Shown: positions 40,401-51,107, counted from the stretch's first letter. The stretch is DNA of 64,000 nucleotides from Datnioides undecimradiatus (GCA_008933995.1 WARS01002947.1:310001-374000), one strand, 5' to 3'. Program-made: numbers and translations. Notes: generated from the sequence alone by a model not told the origin.

Positions 40401-42283
40401 GCTGACTGCCATTTCATTTCAGTGTCTGATTGAGCCACCACATTGTGCCCCAAGAAATTCTATGTTACCAATGATACAATAATGTACATTTTAGGGATTT
40501 GAAAATGATAATATTGAGCAAGTAACTCAGTAACATAGTTGGGAGTGAAAGAGTGAATAAGAGAGTGATTTTGAACACATCTATGGTCTTTCTGACCATA
40601 CTTTCTGACCTGACCAGTTTGTAAATACCCATAACAATAAATGTAAGTTTTCTTTCATTTAAATTCAGATACTTAAAACTGAATGCAAACTGAACAGCGC
40701 AACTGCCAAATGACAAACAACATCAAGGAACAGATGTCTCCAGACATTAAATGTTAATAACGAATGCTATGTGTGCTGGGGAAAAAAACTTTTTAGGTAT
40801 GCTATGGTACAAAAAAAAACACCAAAAGGTGGTTTAGGTGGTTTCACAAATACCTCCAAACAGACAACAGAAAAACACCTCTATGGGAAAACCCTCCTTC
40901 TGTTTGACACTAAAAACAAACCTTTGCAAAAGGAAAACAAAAATGGATCACAGACATGGGCAAAGATAGACACTTTTATAAAAAAAATACTACAGCGTGG
41001 ATATGGGATGTGGATGTGGATTACGTTTCCACAATGTAATATTGTGTAAAAGTCTTTGTTCAGCAAGAGTCACATGTTTATTCTAAAACAAAGCCAATGA
41101 AAAAGGAGGGCAGTTGAGCGGGTTGAGCCCAGTTGTTTGAGTTCAGCAGGTTCACGTTGGCCATGTCAGCCGGCAGTGTATGGGAACCTAATCAAAAAAC
41201 CTCACAGTCTCTTCCAGGCTGCTCTGCTATAACAATCAAGAAGGGGAAAAAATCAGCTGGACTTCCTGATATGGGGTTTCCCAGGGAAGCAGCTTTGAGT
41301 AGTTTCTGGGCCATGACATCACCAACAGCAACACAAAGTTGTTTTGACACAGCCGGAGGAGGAGGAGAGGGAGAAGCTGGTGGGAAAACCCCTTCGCCAT
41401 CACGGCAACAACAATAACCGCATTCCCCTCTCCCTGGGCCACCATGCAAATCAACTGTACACGGGGGTGGGGGAGGTTGGAGGACAGGGTGAGAATGAGA
41501 TGGAGAGAGTTGGGTGAGGGCTTAATCGAGAGGCACACACACAATAGAGCTGAAAAACTTTAAATGGAAATAAAGGTGAAACTAGCTGAAACTTCACTGC
41601 AGCCATGGGTGGATTTGAAAGCTTCCACGAGGGAAACAAGGAGTCTTATTCATTTCAAACAGGGCTATTTATAGGTGACATCAGTCCCTAATGCTGTTTC
41701 TCATGTGAATAACTGGCCCATTTACACTGCCTCCATCCTGCTCACAACAAAAACACACCAGCTGACTGCCAAACTTAAAGAAACTCCACAGGCACAACCC
41801 CTGCTCTATCCCTGTGGGAAATAATCCCACAGTCCAACATTCTTTAACAGCGAATGGCAGCAGTGTCACTGGGTTGTTTGTGTGACGGTAGTTTAATATG
41901 TCACTACTGTCTGTTTCCCACGTGGATAAATGTGTACAGCCCCCAATAAACAACAACCCCAACCCCCACCCCGTCTCCTCTTAACCTCCGTGAGAAGGTG
42001 ACACCAGCAGCCTTCTTCCTGGTTCAGCCCATTCCTCACCCTCACTTGTGCTCATGGCTCTCTGTCCCCCCTCCCACCTCAGCCAGCCCACTTCTCTCTG
42101 TGACCCTCAAATCCATTACAACATCACTGGAAAGGCAGTGCTAGGAGTGATGTTTTAGTGCAAAGCCAAGGTGGTGCTGCAAGTTGACAGGCAGCACCTC
42201 GGGCTGGGTCTGGATTGCAGAAATGACAGATCACCAGATGACCGTACGCCTAAGCCTTAGCTTCTGCTGCACCTGTCACAGTT
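28425..42283. other. non-coding DNA, no gene seen
   Basis: About 14 kb of mostly unique sequence with CA runs near 30990-31085, a CT-rich patch at 33600-33650, a (GAAA)n run at 39523-39553 and a short A-run at 40269-40278. Open frames of up to 143 codons fall in repeat- or composition-biased DNA and show no domain. Confidence 0.6.
39523..39553 (+). repeat. (GAAA)n tetranucleotide microsatellite
   Basis: About seven GAAA units, ending in GAAGGAAAA. Confidence 0.93.
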
Positions 42284-42321
42284 TCCATTTTAGCATGGCA
42301 TGTGTGCCATGCTAAAATGGA
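42284..42321. repeat. perfect 17-bp hairpin with TGTG loop
   Basis: TCCATTTTAGCATGGCA (42284-42300) is the exact reverse complement of 42305-42321, with a four-base loop. It has the same architecture as the hairpin at 28373 but an unrelated sequence. Confidence 0.96.
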
Positions 42322-45300
42322 CTGGCTTTGATAATGTAAACCTACAAAATAATGAATGCGAGTTTGCAGCTCACATTAGAGCCAACACACACTCTGTTTG
42401 ATCCCTTCCTTACTCTTGTTTCAGAGCTTCACAGGCCCGGCTTCCTGTTTACTGTTGTGACTGGAGTGTCACGGTTTGGGGGAGGGGTCAAGTGAATGGT
42501 CAATGCACGACAACAGTGAATATATGCACCACACTGCTTACTCCCATCCTACTGACAACTTTTGACTTTTCAGTATCACCCAGTTAACCAACTCTTTATG
42601 GAGTGGAGGATGATCATTTTGTTAGATTTCTTAAATTTGAGTGTTTCAGGGATTGACTTCTGCAAACAGTATCGCCGAGAATCAGATGTATAAAGGAGGA
42701 AGTGTTATTTCCTGTCTACCAAATGAAGCCTGATAAACGACCTTAAGGCACCTTACCTTTTTTACACACCAGTTATACCCTCCTCCTTAACTAGCACAAC
42801 AATAGCCATAAACAAACCCATTCAGTGCCCAAACCTCTAATTGAGACAAGTTGGTATAATTTCCTGAAAGAACAGTCTGATTGGCGCTGGACAGGTATGC
42901 CAGTGACCTTTGACCTCAAATCAGGTCTGTGCTGACATGAAAGTTGACCTATGGTGACCTTTATGGTTCTCTACAGGCCCTCTGTGGTGCTTTCCCACAT
43001 AGGCCTGCCTTTGATGTCCATTGGAGCCTTTTCCCATGGCCCCACCAGGCATGACCTTTCAGGACCTGAGGAGGGGAGGGGTTAAGAGGCTACCTGAGGA
43101 GAGGTCGGACCACACCAGAGGCTACCCACCACACAGCAATTCGTTCTTCCTTTACGACACCTCTAAAAATAACTCCCCCCTCCCTGCCTCACATACACAA
43201 ACACAAACTGTGACACATGCTGATGTTTCCCTTATTTGGGGAGAGTAAAAAAGCCTTTGTGGATAATTTGGAAGGTTGACAGATAATGTTTCAGCGTTTG
43301 TGTTTATTTGTGTGGGGTGGTCGGGTTAGTGACTTCCAGGTCTCGTGTTCTCAGAGCGGGGAGCTGCCAACCATAACTTTCTCCTCAGACATGTTTATGC
43401 AGTGAGATCAGTCTTGAGGGGGTTGACGAGGTAACAAGCAGAGATAGCTCAGAAGTAAATCCAGCAGCGATCAGGACAGAACAGGTTACATTGCTCGTTT
43501 AATGTTTAATTCCTGACCATTTCTTACAGTCTGCAGCAGTAATAACGATCACCCTGTAGGAAACCCAGGCAACATAACTGACACGGCCAGGCTTTGCTTG
43601 TCTGAGAGGAGTGAGGCTGTTCCGGCCTGCTAAGCTGCGGGGCAGTTTTGCGACCCTCCTCTAATTATGGGGTCATCTTTGTCAGTCACTGTCAGTGTAC
43701 ACACAACACCACGTGGCACATGGCTTCATTCCGTTTCTGCAGACCTCGCTGCCCGTCACATTTCCAGGCTGTCAGTGAAGACCGTACAAATGACTTTTAC
43801 TGTGCTTTTAGGGTGATTTAACATTAGCGCTTCAGAAGATGATGGCTTAATGGTTCCATTTATTATACCCGTGTGAAATAGCCTTTTCACTGCCATAAAT
43901 GCTTAATTGAAGAATGTAGCCTATTTTCTAGATCACATTTCTATTAAAAATCCATGTATATGGTTTTATGTATGCACAATAATCCTAATGCACGTGTGAA
44001 GTCTAATTGCTGCTATAAAGTGGTACATTATGTGTCATTCAAACCTATGTATTAAAAGTATGTATTTTAAACATCACTACTGTTGAAAGGTTATTCCTTT
44101 CTGTTGTAGGCAAGCAATTATGATATGAAAAAAGCAAACATCGGCTTGGAATATTAACACATCTGCAGCACCATTGCTGTGTAAATTGTGTATCTTTAAA
44201 GCAAGGCCCGAATGTGTTCCCTTAAACAAGCTACAACTGCTATTTATGATTAATTATGTCCATTTCTATCAAGATAGTTAAGGCATTAAAAAAAACAATA
44301 TATTGTACAGCCCTTCCATTGCAGGGTGTTATCTGAATATCTCTGTTTGCATATGTCACGCATGACTACATGTGAGTGACCATGCAGGCCATGCTAAAAA
44401 CATTCTATCTATTTGCTATAGTGGCTATACTTCCATCCACTAGGAATATTGCAGGCCTTCATCACCATGTGCAAGTCCACACTTGTCTCATTCACCTCAT
44501 AATGATTTTTCCTGCCACTCACATGGTGGCAGCAGGTGGGTTCTCAGGACAGCTGGAGCGGTGATTGGCTGGCCATCATGATTGATGAGTGGACAAGTGT
44601 TTTAAGTGCAGACAAGTGGCTAAGCCTTTTACGACATCCAGGAAGCCAGAAAAGAGCGAAGGAGAGGCATAGAAACGAACAGAGAGTTGAAGTCTTGGAG
44701 AATCTGTTAGGTCAACAGGGGAAAGTGAATCATCTCCCTGCTTGCTTAATGTGTTACATAGGAAGTGTACAATCTGTGATAAAAGCTGGAGGTGGAGTAC
44801 CGTTTCAAGGGTTTAATCAAGGGTCAGGTTGATAACAGAGTTTATAGGAAGCTTCACTTTACAACATCATTGAAGACATAATGTTGCACGAAAAGGAAAC
44901 TTAACTTACAAGATCAAGTGCAACATCAACAGCGTTTTCACATCACAGTTTTTTCAGCCATGATATTGAGTGTTTATATTAAAACCAAACAGCTGTCCAC
45001 TCAAAATAGTATTAACAAACACTACATGGAAGCTTCCCTTGTATTGCTCTAAAATGAATAAGACAAAACATTTATTGTTCTCATTGATATTGTCACAACA
45101 TCACAATGTAGTAAATGCTTCAATTAAGAAATATATAATTCACTGTATTGTGCACGTAGTAATTATAGCTGAACATTCTATGTGGAGAAGAATCATTTGG
45201 TGTTGTGAAACCTTCATGTGGGCAGGGTTTCTATTTATCTAGAAAGAGGAAGTAATTCATAGAAGTATTATGTAAGCCCAAAGGTTTTGCCACAGTGCTA

Positions 45301-46479
45301 TTATCCCTTGCGGCCTATAAACAGTGAACGTGCAGTGCACTGCAGTGCAGAGCTGATATGTGAAAGAAAAGGTGGTAAAAACGTGAGTGATGGTGACAAA
45401 GGTTGAGTAGATATGGAGCTGCATGAGTGAATTTACTTGGTGATCACTGACATAAAAACTGGGATGTCCTGCATCACAGTAAGAACCTGTTGCTCTCTTC
45501 TCAGGGGGAAGTGAGACCACCAGAGATTGGACCGAGCAGCTGTTCTCAAAGTGAGCAGCGCAACTAATAATCTGTCCTTCTGACAGATGAGGTTAGATGG
45601 CTGTCATTTGAGCCCTGCTGATCATGCAGGCAGGGATATCTGCAGCCCCAGAGAGAGATGTGCTCACCGGTGGCATTTCATAGGTCTGCAGTCACTGTCA
45701 CATTCATTGCTTTGGACTTCTCCACTTTCACACACCTCTCCAATGCCCCTGACTGAGCATGAACTCACACACTCCTCCTTTCACCTCCGGCATCTTTCAG
45801 GACACTCTAAAACCCTGATGCACAAGTGCTGTAGTAGTACTAATATAGTTTAACAATATCATTGATGTTTCACACATTCTTTAATCTAAAGACCTATGAG
45901 AGAACCATTAAAAGAGATTTAATTATGTCACTGTGTTTGTATATTAGCAAGCACTTTTATACTTTCAAAAGCAGACTGATGATGAGTTACGTAGCGCACT
46001 GACTGATTTGCATTTTGTCTTCAAACTTGTCAGAGGTAGCTATTAAAGGAATTTGCCCTTGGCATCCCAAAAGCAAGTATGGACACTCCCAGACTTTCAT
46101 TTAAATTCCAATCCGGCAAGGTGACCTCAATGAAAACTTTTTAACCTTTATAACTGAGATGATGATGGGTTGTAGGGTATTAAGGTTACTTTCACTGTGT
46201 GCAGATCCCCACATGTTGGGCCATGCAACACAGTCAACACATTTCAATAAACACTTGCTCATGTGCATACAAAAAGACAAAATTAACCTAAAAAAATTTT
46301 AAAAATAGTAGTGCAACTGCCAAAAGTGCATAAAAAGAACTAATGGTGGTTAAACATCCTTTCCTTAGAAATCCGTTTCTTCCAGCTTTACAGTGAAATG
46401 TTTGCAGCTCTTATTGGTGACATACAATACATCAAAATTAGCTTTTACAACTTGGCATGAAATTTCAAATGAAAACAAA
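42322..46479. other. upstream flank of pim1, no gene seen
   Basis: Non-coding sequence holding the DR1/DR4 motif pair at 42904-42960 and a MEF2-type CTAAAAATAA at 43163-43172. A 14-base palindrome TGCAGTGCACTGCA lies near 45330. No open frame resembles a known protein. Confidence 0.6.
42904..42960 (-). promoter_or_regulatory. perfect DR1 and DR4 nuclear-receptor motifs
   Basis: TGACCTTTGACCT (42904-42916) reads AGGTCAAAGGTCA on the minus strand, a perfect DR1 (HNF4, PPAR-RXR, COUP-TF class). TGACCTATGGTGACCT (42945-42960) is two exact half-sites four bases apart, a perfect DR4 (thyroid receptor or LXR class). Function as a pim1 enhancer is inference from distance only. Confidence 0.5.
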
Positions 46480-47094
46480 ACATAACTTAGGCAGGGCAGA
46501 GAGAGAGACAGCGTGCTATTCACACAATAGCGTGCGCGGGAAAAGGAGGGCGGAGAAAGGAGGAGCAGAGGGGGGGGGGGTAAATGGAAGTCTTTTTATC
46601 GCCAGTTTCCCACATCCTGTGAACGGCTGCAAACGCGGCCACCCAATTTGAAAGAATGAGTGGAATGCGCCTATTCTCCCCAGCGCGCTTTGATGCGCAG
46701 CCAGTTGAGGGGCATTGTTAGGCAACTCAAATAAAGACCATAGTCCTGGACTTCACTTCGGCCGTAAACCTCTGTGTTTAATGTGAAAATAATCAGGTAA
46801 ATGGCAGGGGTTAGAATAGCTGGAATGCGATTGATGAACTGCCCTCAGGTTGTGTAGGCCTGTATGTGTCTCTTCCTGCTAGAGGTCTTCATTAAGCCAG
46901 GCGGTGCCTCGGGTGCGCACAGCGGCATGTCTGCTCTCAGACCCAGACACAACAAGTGGAGAAGAGAAGAGTTATTACTGTAAAGACAACAAAACTTTAT
47001 TGTCAAATATGGTGAAACTATGTTCTGATCCAGTTCGTGTTTTAATTAGGCCTATTACTAATAGTCTATTCATATCTAATATCCTGTCAGTGGG
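46480..47094. promoter_or_regulatory. CpG-rich upstream flank of pim1
   Basis: About 600 bases that become GC- and CpG-rich at 46500-46720 (GCGTGCGCGGG, CCAGCGCGC, GATGCGCAGCC). They hold an E2F-type site GCGGGAAA (46536-46543) and an 11-G run at 46570-46580. No open frame here looks like protein. It probably forms the upstream edge of the pim1 CpG island. Confidence 0.4.
46570..46580 (+). repeat. G11 homopolymer
   Basis: Eleven G in the GC-rich flank upstream of pim1. Confidence 0.93.
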
Positions 47095-47402
47095 TTTCCC
47101 GCGAATCGGGGGGGCATTTGGCTTTGAATTTGCATTTCCCTCCAACTTGAATTCATAATTATGACTTAAGTCCCTCCACCCCTCCTTTTACCGCGTTTTG
47201 TTCCCGCCACGTCTCTGTCTGGCCCAGCCGGTTCTGACGTTGGCTTTATTTTCGTTTAGTGATTGACGTGCAGTTAAAACGCGTATTTGCGCTCCCATTG
47301 GCGCAGGGAGCGGAACGGGGCGGTGACACAGAGGACGTAGTAGCGTATCGCGACGCCCTCTTACTACTGCCTTATAACCGTCCTCCCCCCAGACTCGTTG
47401 TT
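47095..47402 (+). promoter_or_regulatory. pim1: predicted pim1 core and proximal promoter
   Basis: Within about 310 bases of the inferred start lie an E2F-type TTTCCCGC (47095-47102), two TGACGT CREB/ATF half-sites (47235-47240 and 47264-47269), an inverted CCAAT box CCATTGG (47295-47301), a GC box GGGGCGG (47317-47323) and a TATA-like TTATAA near 47372. The stretch is much richer in CpG than the flanks. A start near 47400-47405 is inferred from the TATA spacing only. Confidence 0.6.
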
Positions 47403-47760
47403 TCCAAGAGCCGGTGTCTGACGGAGGTGTTGGTCGCTACAGCGTCTTATCTGTTTTTATCGTGAATTTTACTCAGCTGTTTACAAAACATTGCGTGGAT
47501 CAGCCGCGGGCTATACATCCTCATCCCGGAACAAAGTGTTGGGCTATATTCTTCTGGATCCCAAGAGCTTTTCTTCAACCCGAATGAAAGGATCTCTACC
47601 GCATTTTGTTGCTGCAACGTGGACTTAATCCTGTAACACGGGAAACGGGAGAGTCGCACTATCGGAATAAGATTACTGTTCTACCAACCCCCCCACCACC
47701 CCAGAGGAAAACTACGAGGAACACGGTCGTCGTTGGCCTGCGGTGGATATCCTCAAAGCA
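47403..47760 (+). other. pim1: predicted 5' UTR of pim1
   Basis: About 360 bases between the TATA-derived start and the ATG. It contains one upstream ATG frame (47584-47628). The limits are inferred, not seen. No in-frame CTG occurs between the TAA at 47668-47670 and the ATG, so a CUG-started long isoform like that reported for mammalian Pim-1 is not supported. Confidence 0.5.
47584..47628 (+). other. short upstream ORF in the pim1 leader
   Basis: ATG AAA through TAA codes for 14 residues (MKGSLPHFVAATWT) in the predicted leader, 132 bases before the main ATG. It is the only ATG I found between the inferred start and 47760. It could dampen translation of the kinase. The peptide itself resembles nothing I know. 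Confidence 0.4.
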
Positions 47761-47839
47761 ATGCTGCTGTCCAAGCTCAACCCTCTGGCCCACATCTCCA
47801 CCGACATGCCGGCGAAAATCCAGCTCCAAGTTCATCAAG
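47761..47839 (+). CDS. pim1: pim1 coding exon 1
   Basis: The ATG at 47761 has G at -3. The exon codes for 26 residues plus one base and ends at the donor GTTAGA (47840), a weak match to GTRAGT. Phase 1 joins correctly to exon 2. An in-frame TAA at 47668-47670 limits any N-terminal extension to 30 codons. Confidence 0.88.
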
Positions 47840-48038
47840 GTTAGACGTCATGGAGGACGGAGCTGCAGCAATGGCTGGCAGCCCGCTCACCGCCGCTCAC
47901 CTCACACATTCTCACGTCGGCAGACTATTTAACTCATAATTTAACGTAGTTAACGTAATAAAATATAATTTCTGTGTTATTGTGTCGTTACTTTGCTGTT
48001 AGGCAGCTATAGCGCGGTGTGCTGCCTGGTGTTTACTG

Positions 48039-48088
<50 letters not shown>

Positions 48089-50007
48089 GCTTGCAGTGAA
48101 GGAGAGGGAGCCTTTCGAGAAGCTCTATCAGGCCGGCGCAGTGCTGGGCAGCGGCGGCTTCGGCACCGTCTACGCTGGCACGAGAATAGCCGACGGAGCT
48201 CCGGTTAGTATTCACTATGTGTTATTATCATACGCTAAAGGTCATTTTATACCAGCTGCTTTGTGTTTTGGGTTGTCTTACGCGTCATTTAACGGTCTGT
48301 TCTCGGCTGCTTTGCCAGGTTGCTGTCAAACATGTGGCCAAGGACAGAATCTCCGACTGGGGAGAGCTGGTAAGCAAACCATTTATACAGCAGTATTAGC
48401 GCCAATGTTGACTAAATGAGCATGGTGGTGTATAATAGAGGGCGATGTTGCTTTTGTAGATGTTTTTGACCTGGGCATTATTCGGGAGTGTTAATGTTTA
48501 TGATCATCTCCTCAGCCTAATGGCTCCCGGGTCCCTATGGAGATTGTGCTGTTGAAGAAAGTGGGGACGGGCTTTCGTGGGGTCATCAAGATGCTGGACT
48601 GGTTCGAGCGACCAGACAGCTTCATCATCGTGATGGAGCGACCCGAAAACGTCAAGGACCTGTTTGACTTCATCACGGAGAAAGGTGCCTTACCGGAGGA
48701 TCTGGCGCGGAGCTTTTTCCGCCAGGTGCTGGAGGCGGTGCGGCACTGCCACAACTGCGGCGTGGTGCACCGGGACATCAAGGACGAGAACATCCTCATC
48801 GACCTCCGCACCGGAGAGATGAAGCTCATCGACTTCGGATCCGGAGCCCTGCTGAAAGACACCATATACACAGACTTCGACGGTGAGTCATCAGTGCGAT
48901 GTCTGTAATTGTGTTATTGTGCATTTTCAGTCGTTCGTGTAATAACCAGACGGAGTGTTTAGGTATTTTCAGCGTCAGGGCTGTTTCAGAAGCTTAGGTT
49001 CCACAGTTTGCACCCGCAGACCCCAGCAGGAATTCCTAGGTTGTCATATCTGACATCCCCCACAGCAGCCTATTAATACAAGCTGAGCCGCATTGCCGTA
49101 GCATTAGCGCCCCCTATCGGAGAGGCAGTGGTATTTTTACAACTCAAAGTTTGTAAACAAAGTCACATGCCCGCTCTCTCTCTCTCACATGCACCTACCT
49201 CTCTCTCCCTCACACACACAAGGCCTGTCACGCTCCCTGGCACCTGAGCCCAGATAAAACCCCCTGAAACTCAGACTCGGCCCATAAATCTGCAGTCATT
49301 GTTAATCATTTACTTTGGTCTGGAGTGCTTTCATTATCACTTTGACAACATCACTCAAATATTGCAGGCAATGGTCTGTCAACAGGGATTGCACCAGCGC
49401 TCAGATATTCCTATAGGATGCATGTTTGTGTTATCACTGAGTGAGGTCACAGCTTTTAAAAGTTGGTTTCTATTTTTATTTCCTCCCACCCGACAGGCAC
49501 GAGAGTGTACAGCCCACCAGAGTGGATCAAGTATCATTGCTATCATGGGCGCTCTGCCACAGTCTGGTCCCTGGGCGTCCTGTTGTATGACATGGTGTGC
49601 GGGGACATCCCATTCGAACATGACGAGGAGATCACAAGGGGGCAGGTGCTCTTTCGGAGGAGGATCTCCACAGGTAAATTCACATGGCAGTGCATGTTTG
49701 AGCTTTTGGATCGCTGTTGTAATAAAAGGTTTCATAACTCACTCCAGTCCTCCAGACTTATCGGTTGTCCTTCTCTCTCCTGTCTCTTCTAGAATGCCAG
49801 CAGCTGATTAAGTGGTGTCTGTCGCTGCGGCCAGCTGACCGCCCATCCTTTGAGGATATCATCAACCACTCATGGATGCAGGGCACATCCTCCTCTGTTG
49901 TTCCAGCCACAGTGCAGACAGATAAGACGGCCACGGAGATCAGGCTCCACAGCATCAGCCACGAGCCCACAGCCTTCATGCCCACCCCTGTGGCCGTGGC
50001 CCGGTGA
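47761..50007 (+). CDS. pim1: Pim-family serine/threonine kinase, pim1-like (six exons, complete)
   Basis: The joined exons 47761-47839, 48097-48203, 48319-48369, 48516-48882, 49497-49673 and 49793-50007 give 996 bases, or 331 residues plus TGA. All five introns are GT-AG and keep the frame. The protein opens with [11 protein letters not shown], close to the MLLSK start of PIM1 and PIM3. The kinase domain covers about residues 37-290: glycine loop LGSGGFG (43-49), ATP-anchoring Lys66, partner Glu88, the Pim-specific proline hinge ERP (120-122), HRD (164-166), DFG (185-187), and PPE (208-210) in place of APE. Pim kinases are constitutively active cytosolic and nuclear enzymes that promote survival and cell-cycle entry, mostly downstream of cytokine-STAT signalling (family knowledge). 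SDWGELPNG and the tail TEIRLHSIS resemble PIM1 more than PIM3, whose corresponding regions differ; the segment around [16 protein letters not shown] is PIM3-like. The kinase call is near certain; the paralogue call is good but needs a tree. Confidence 0.95.
47840..48096 (+). other. pim1: pim1 intron 1
   Basis: A 257-base intron with weak donor GTTAGA and acceptor TTGCTTGCAG. Its last third is dominated by a (TG)23 run (48041-48087), leaving only nine bases between the repeat and the exon. Confidence 0.85.
48041..48087 (+). repeat. (TG)23 microsatellite in pim1 intron 1
   Basis: An uninterrupted TG run of 47 bases that ends nine bases before exon 2. It occupies the place of the polypyrimidine tract. 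UG repeats are known binding sites for TDP-43 and CELF-type proteins, so allele length may affect splicing. Confidence 0.95.
48097..48203 (+). CDS. pim1: pim1 coding exon 2 (glycine-rich loop)
   Basis: It begins after TTGCAG at 48096 and ends before GTTAGT at 48204. It codes for [12 protein letters not shown] and the ATP-binding loop [12 protein letters not shown]. The exon end after ADGAP matches the human PIM1 exon layout as I know it. Confidence 0.93.
48319..48369 (+). CDS. pim1: pim1 coding exon 3 (ATP-anchoring lysine)
   Basis: A 51-base phase-0 exon between acceptor TTGCCAG and donor GTAAGC. It codes for 17 residues, [17 protein letters not shown]. Lys66 is the beta-3 lysine. The short exon ending in GEL is characteristic of the PIM1 gene. 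Confidence 0.93.
48516..48882 (+). CDS. pim1: pim1 coding exon 4 (hinge, catalytic loop, DFG)
   Basis: The largest exon, 367 bases, between CTCAG and GTGAGT. It carries the ERP hinge, HRDIKDEN catalytic loop, the DFG motif and the activation segment up to YTDFD. The unbroken frame and near-identity to vertebrate PIM1 leave no doubt that it is coding. Confidence 0.96.
48883..49496 (+). other. pim1: pim1 intron 4
   Basis: The longest intron, 614 bases, from GTGAGT to CCCGACAG. It includes a CT/CA-rich patch at about 49170-49222. Introns 2, 3 and 5 are 115, 146 and 119 bases. I see no other feature inside. Confidence 0.85.
49497..49673 (+). CDS. pim1: pim1 coding exon 5 (activation segment end, C-lobe)
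   Basis: A 177-base exon between CCCGACAG and GTAAAT. It codes for [13 protein letters not shown] through [20 protein letters not shown] to [15 protein letters not shown] matches PIM1, where PIM3 has IPFEQDEEI, which supports the pim1 call. Confidence 0.95.
49793..50007 (+). CDS. pim1: pim1 coding exon 6 (C-lobe end and tail, stop TGA)
   Basis: It begins after TTCTAG and codes for residues 261-331: [20 protein letters not shown], the final helix with HSWMQ, then a 41-residue tail. The tail is longer than in human PIM1 (331 against 313 residues overall) and ends in PVAVAR. The TGA is at 50005-50007. Confidence 0.94.
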
Positions 50008-51030
50008 TGGGTTGCTCTGGTCCGAACTGAACTGCACTGACAAGAGACTATTACAAAAGACTTATGTAATGGACTTGAAGCAGAGTGGGGGAGTGGTCGC
50101 ACGCCAGGTGCAGACACAGTCAAGAGCATGATGCGACAGACTACACACGGAGGAGGCCTGGCATCACACCAAAACCACCACCCTGGCAGGCCAGACCCCC
50201 TGCACCTCCACCATACAAACCACTTGATTTTCCCAGCCATCAACCCACATCAGCATCAAGAACACCATCCTTGCTGGACTCTGATGTAGGCAAAGGGTGT
50301 TAATCAGTCTGTAGAAGGCGTGCTCTGTATGCACAAGCACCTGCGCTGAGCAAATACAGTCCATGTGCTCGCTGTTTTGCTGAATGACAAGCAGACCATC
50401 TGGGTTATGTAAGCTTCCGCTCCACTGTACTCTGCTCTCCCTCTATTCTCTCTGTTGCAGCAGAGTGGGAAGAGCAGAGGCTTTGGCGAAGAGGCGGAGG
50501 GGTGATCTTCATACAGTGCCTTCTGTGAGATTATTGGGGGAGCCTGAAAATACTTGAATTTGTGAAAGCAGAAAGGCTCTTCTCCACGACAGCCTTTTTC
50601 GCTCCTTACTCTGTACAAGGCTTTATAATGTTTATTGCTGTTTTATTTCTCTCATGGGCCTAGATCAGTAAAGCCCATGTCATTTACAACCACTACTATC
50701 ACTACTTCTACTATTCCAATGTCATTAGCAACCAGACAACCTCATAGCTCCGGCAGCAACCTGTGTAAACCAATCATAAAAGCCGAAACACTGGACTTAC
50801 CTCACACTTTACTACAGCATCCACCTCTGAACCTCTGCTTCCTCCTCTTCTTGTCTTGTACTGTACTCAGACGCACGTCTTAGGTGACCACGTGTTCACA
50901 TCCACCTGAATGCACACCACAATGCAAACCATACCGAAATACAACATCCTCTGCTCTTCTCACGGATTTTAGTTTGATGTTTTTTATTCAGTGCCTCACA
51001 CAGGTCTTAAAGTTAGGTGGAGACAAGAAT

Positions 51031-51038
51031 TGTAAATA
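51031..51038 (+). promoter_or_regulatory. Pumilio response element 1
   Basis: TGTAAATA, an exact match to UGUANAUA, lies in the predicted 3' UTR about 55 bases before the AU-rich element. Confidence 0.55.
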
Positions 51039-51088
51039 ATAATATTTATTATTGCTGTGGCTTCTTTCTCACACTCAATAAGTGCAGA

Positions 51089-51107
51089 GTTTATTTATTT
51101 ATTTATG
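51089..51107 (+). promoter_or_regulatory. AU-rich element in pim1 3' UTR
   Basis: Three overlapping ATTTA pentamers (51093-51097, 51097-51101, 51101-51105) within TTATTTATTTATTTATG. This contains the UUAUUUAUU nonamer bound by TTP/ZFP36-type decay factors. It is consistent with rapid turnover of an inducible kinase mRNA. Confidence 0.7.

Noticed and set aside
48512-48871. Antisense open frame over pim1 exon 4
   Set aside because: A mirror of the strongly coding exon; no independent evidence.
49299-49811. 170-codon open frame covering pim1 exon 5 in another frame
   Set aside because: It is a shadow frame spanning introns 4 and 5 and exon 5. The exon 5 kinase frame is clearly the real one.
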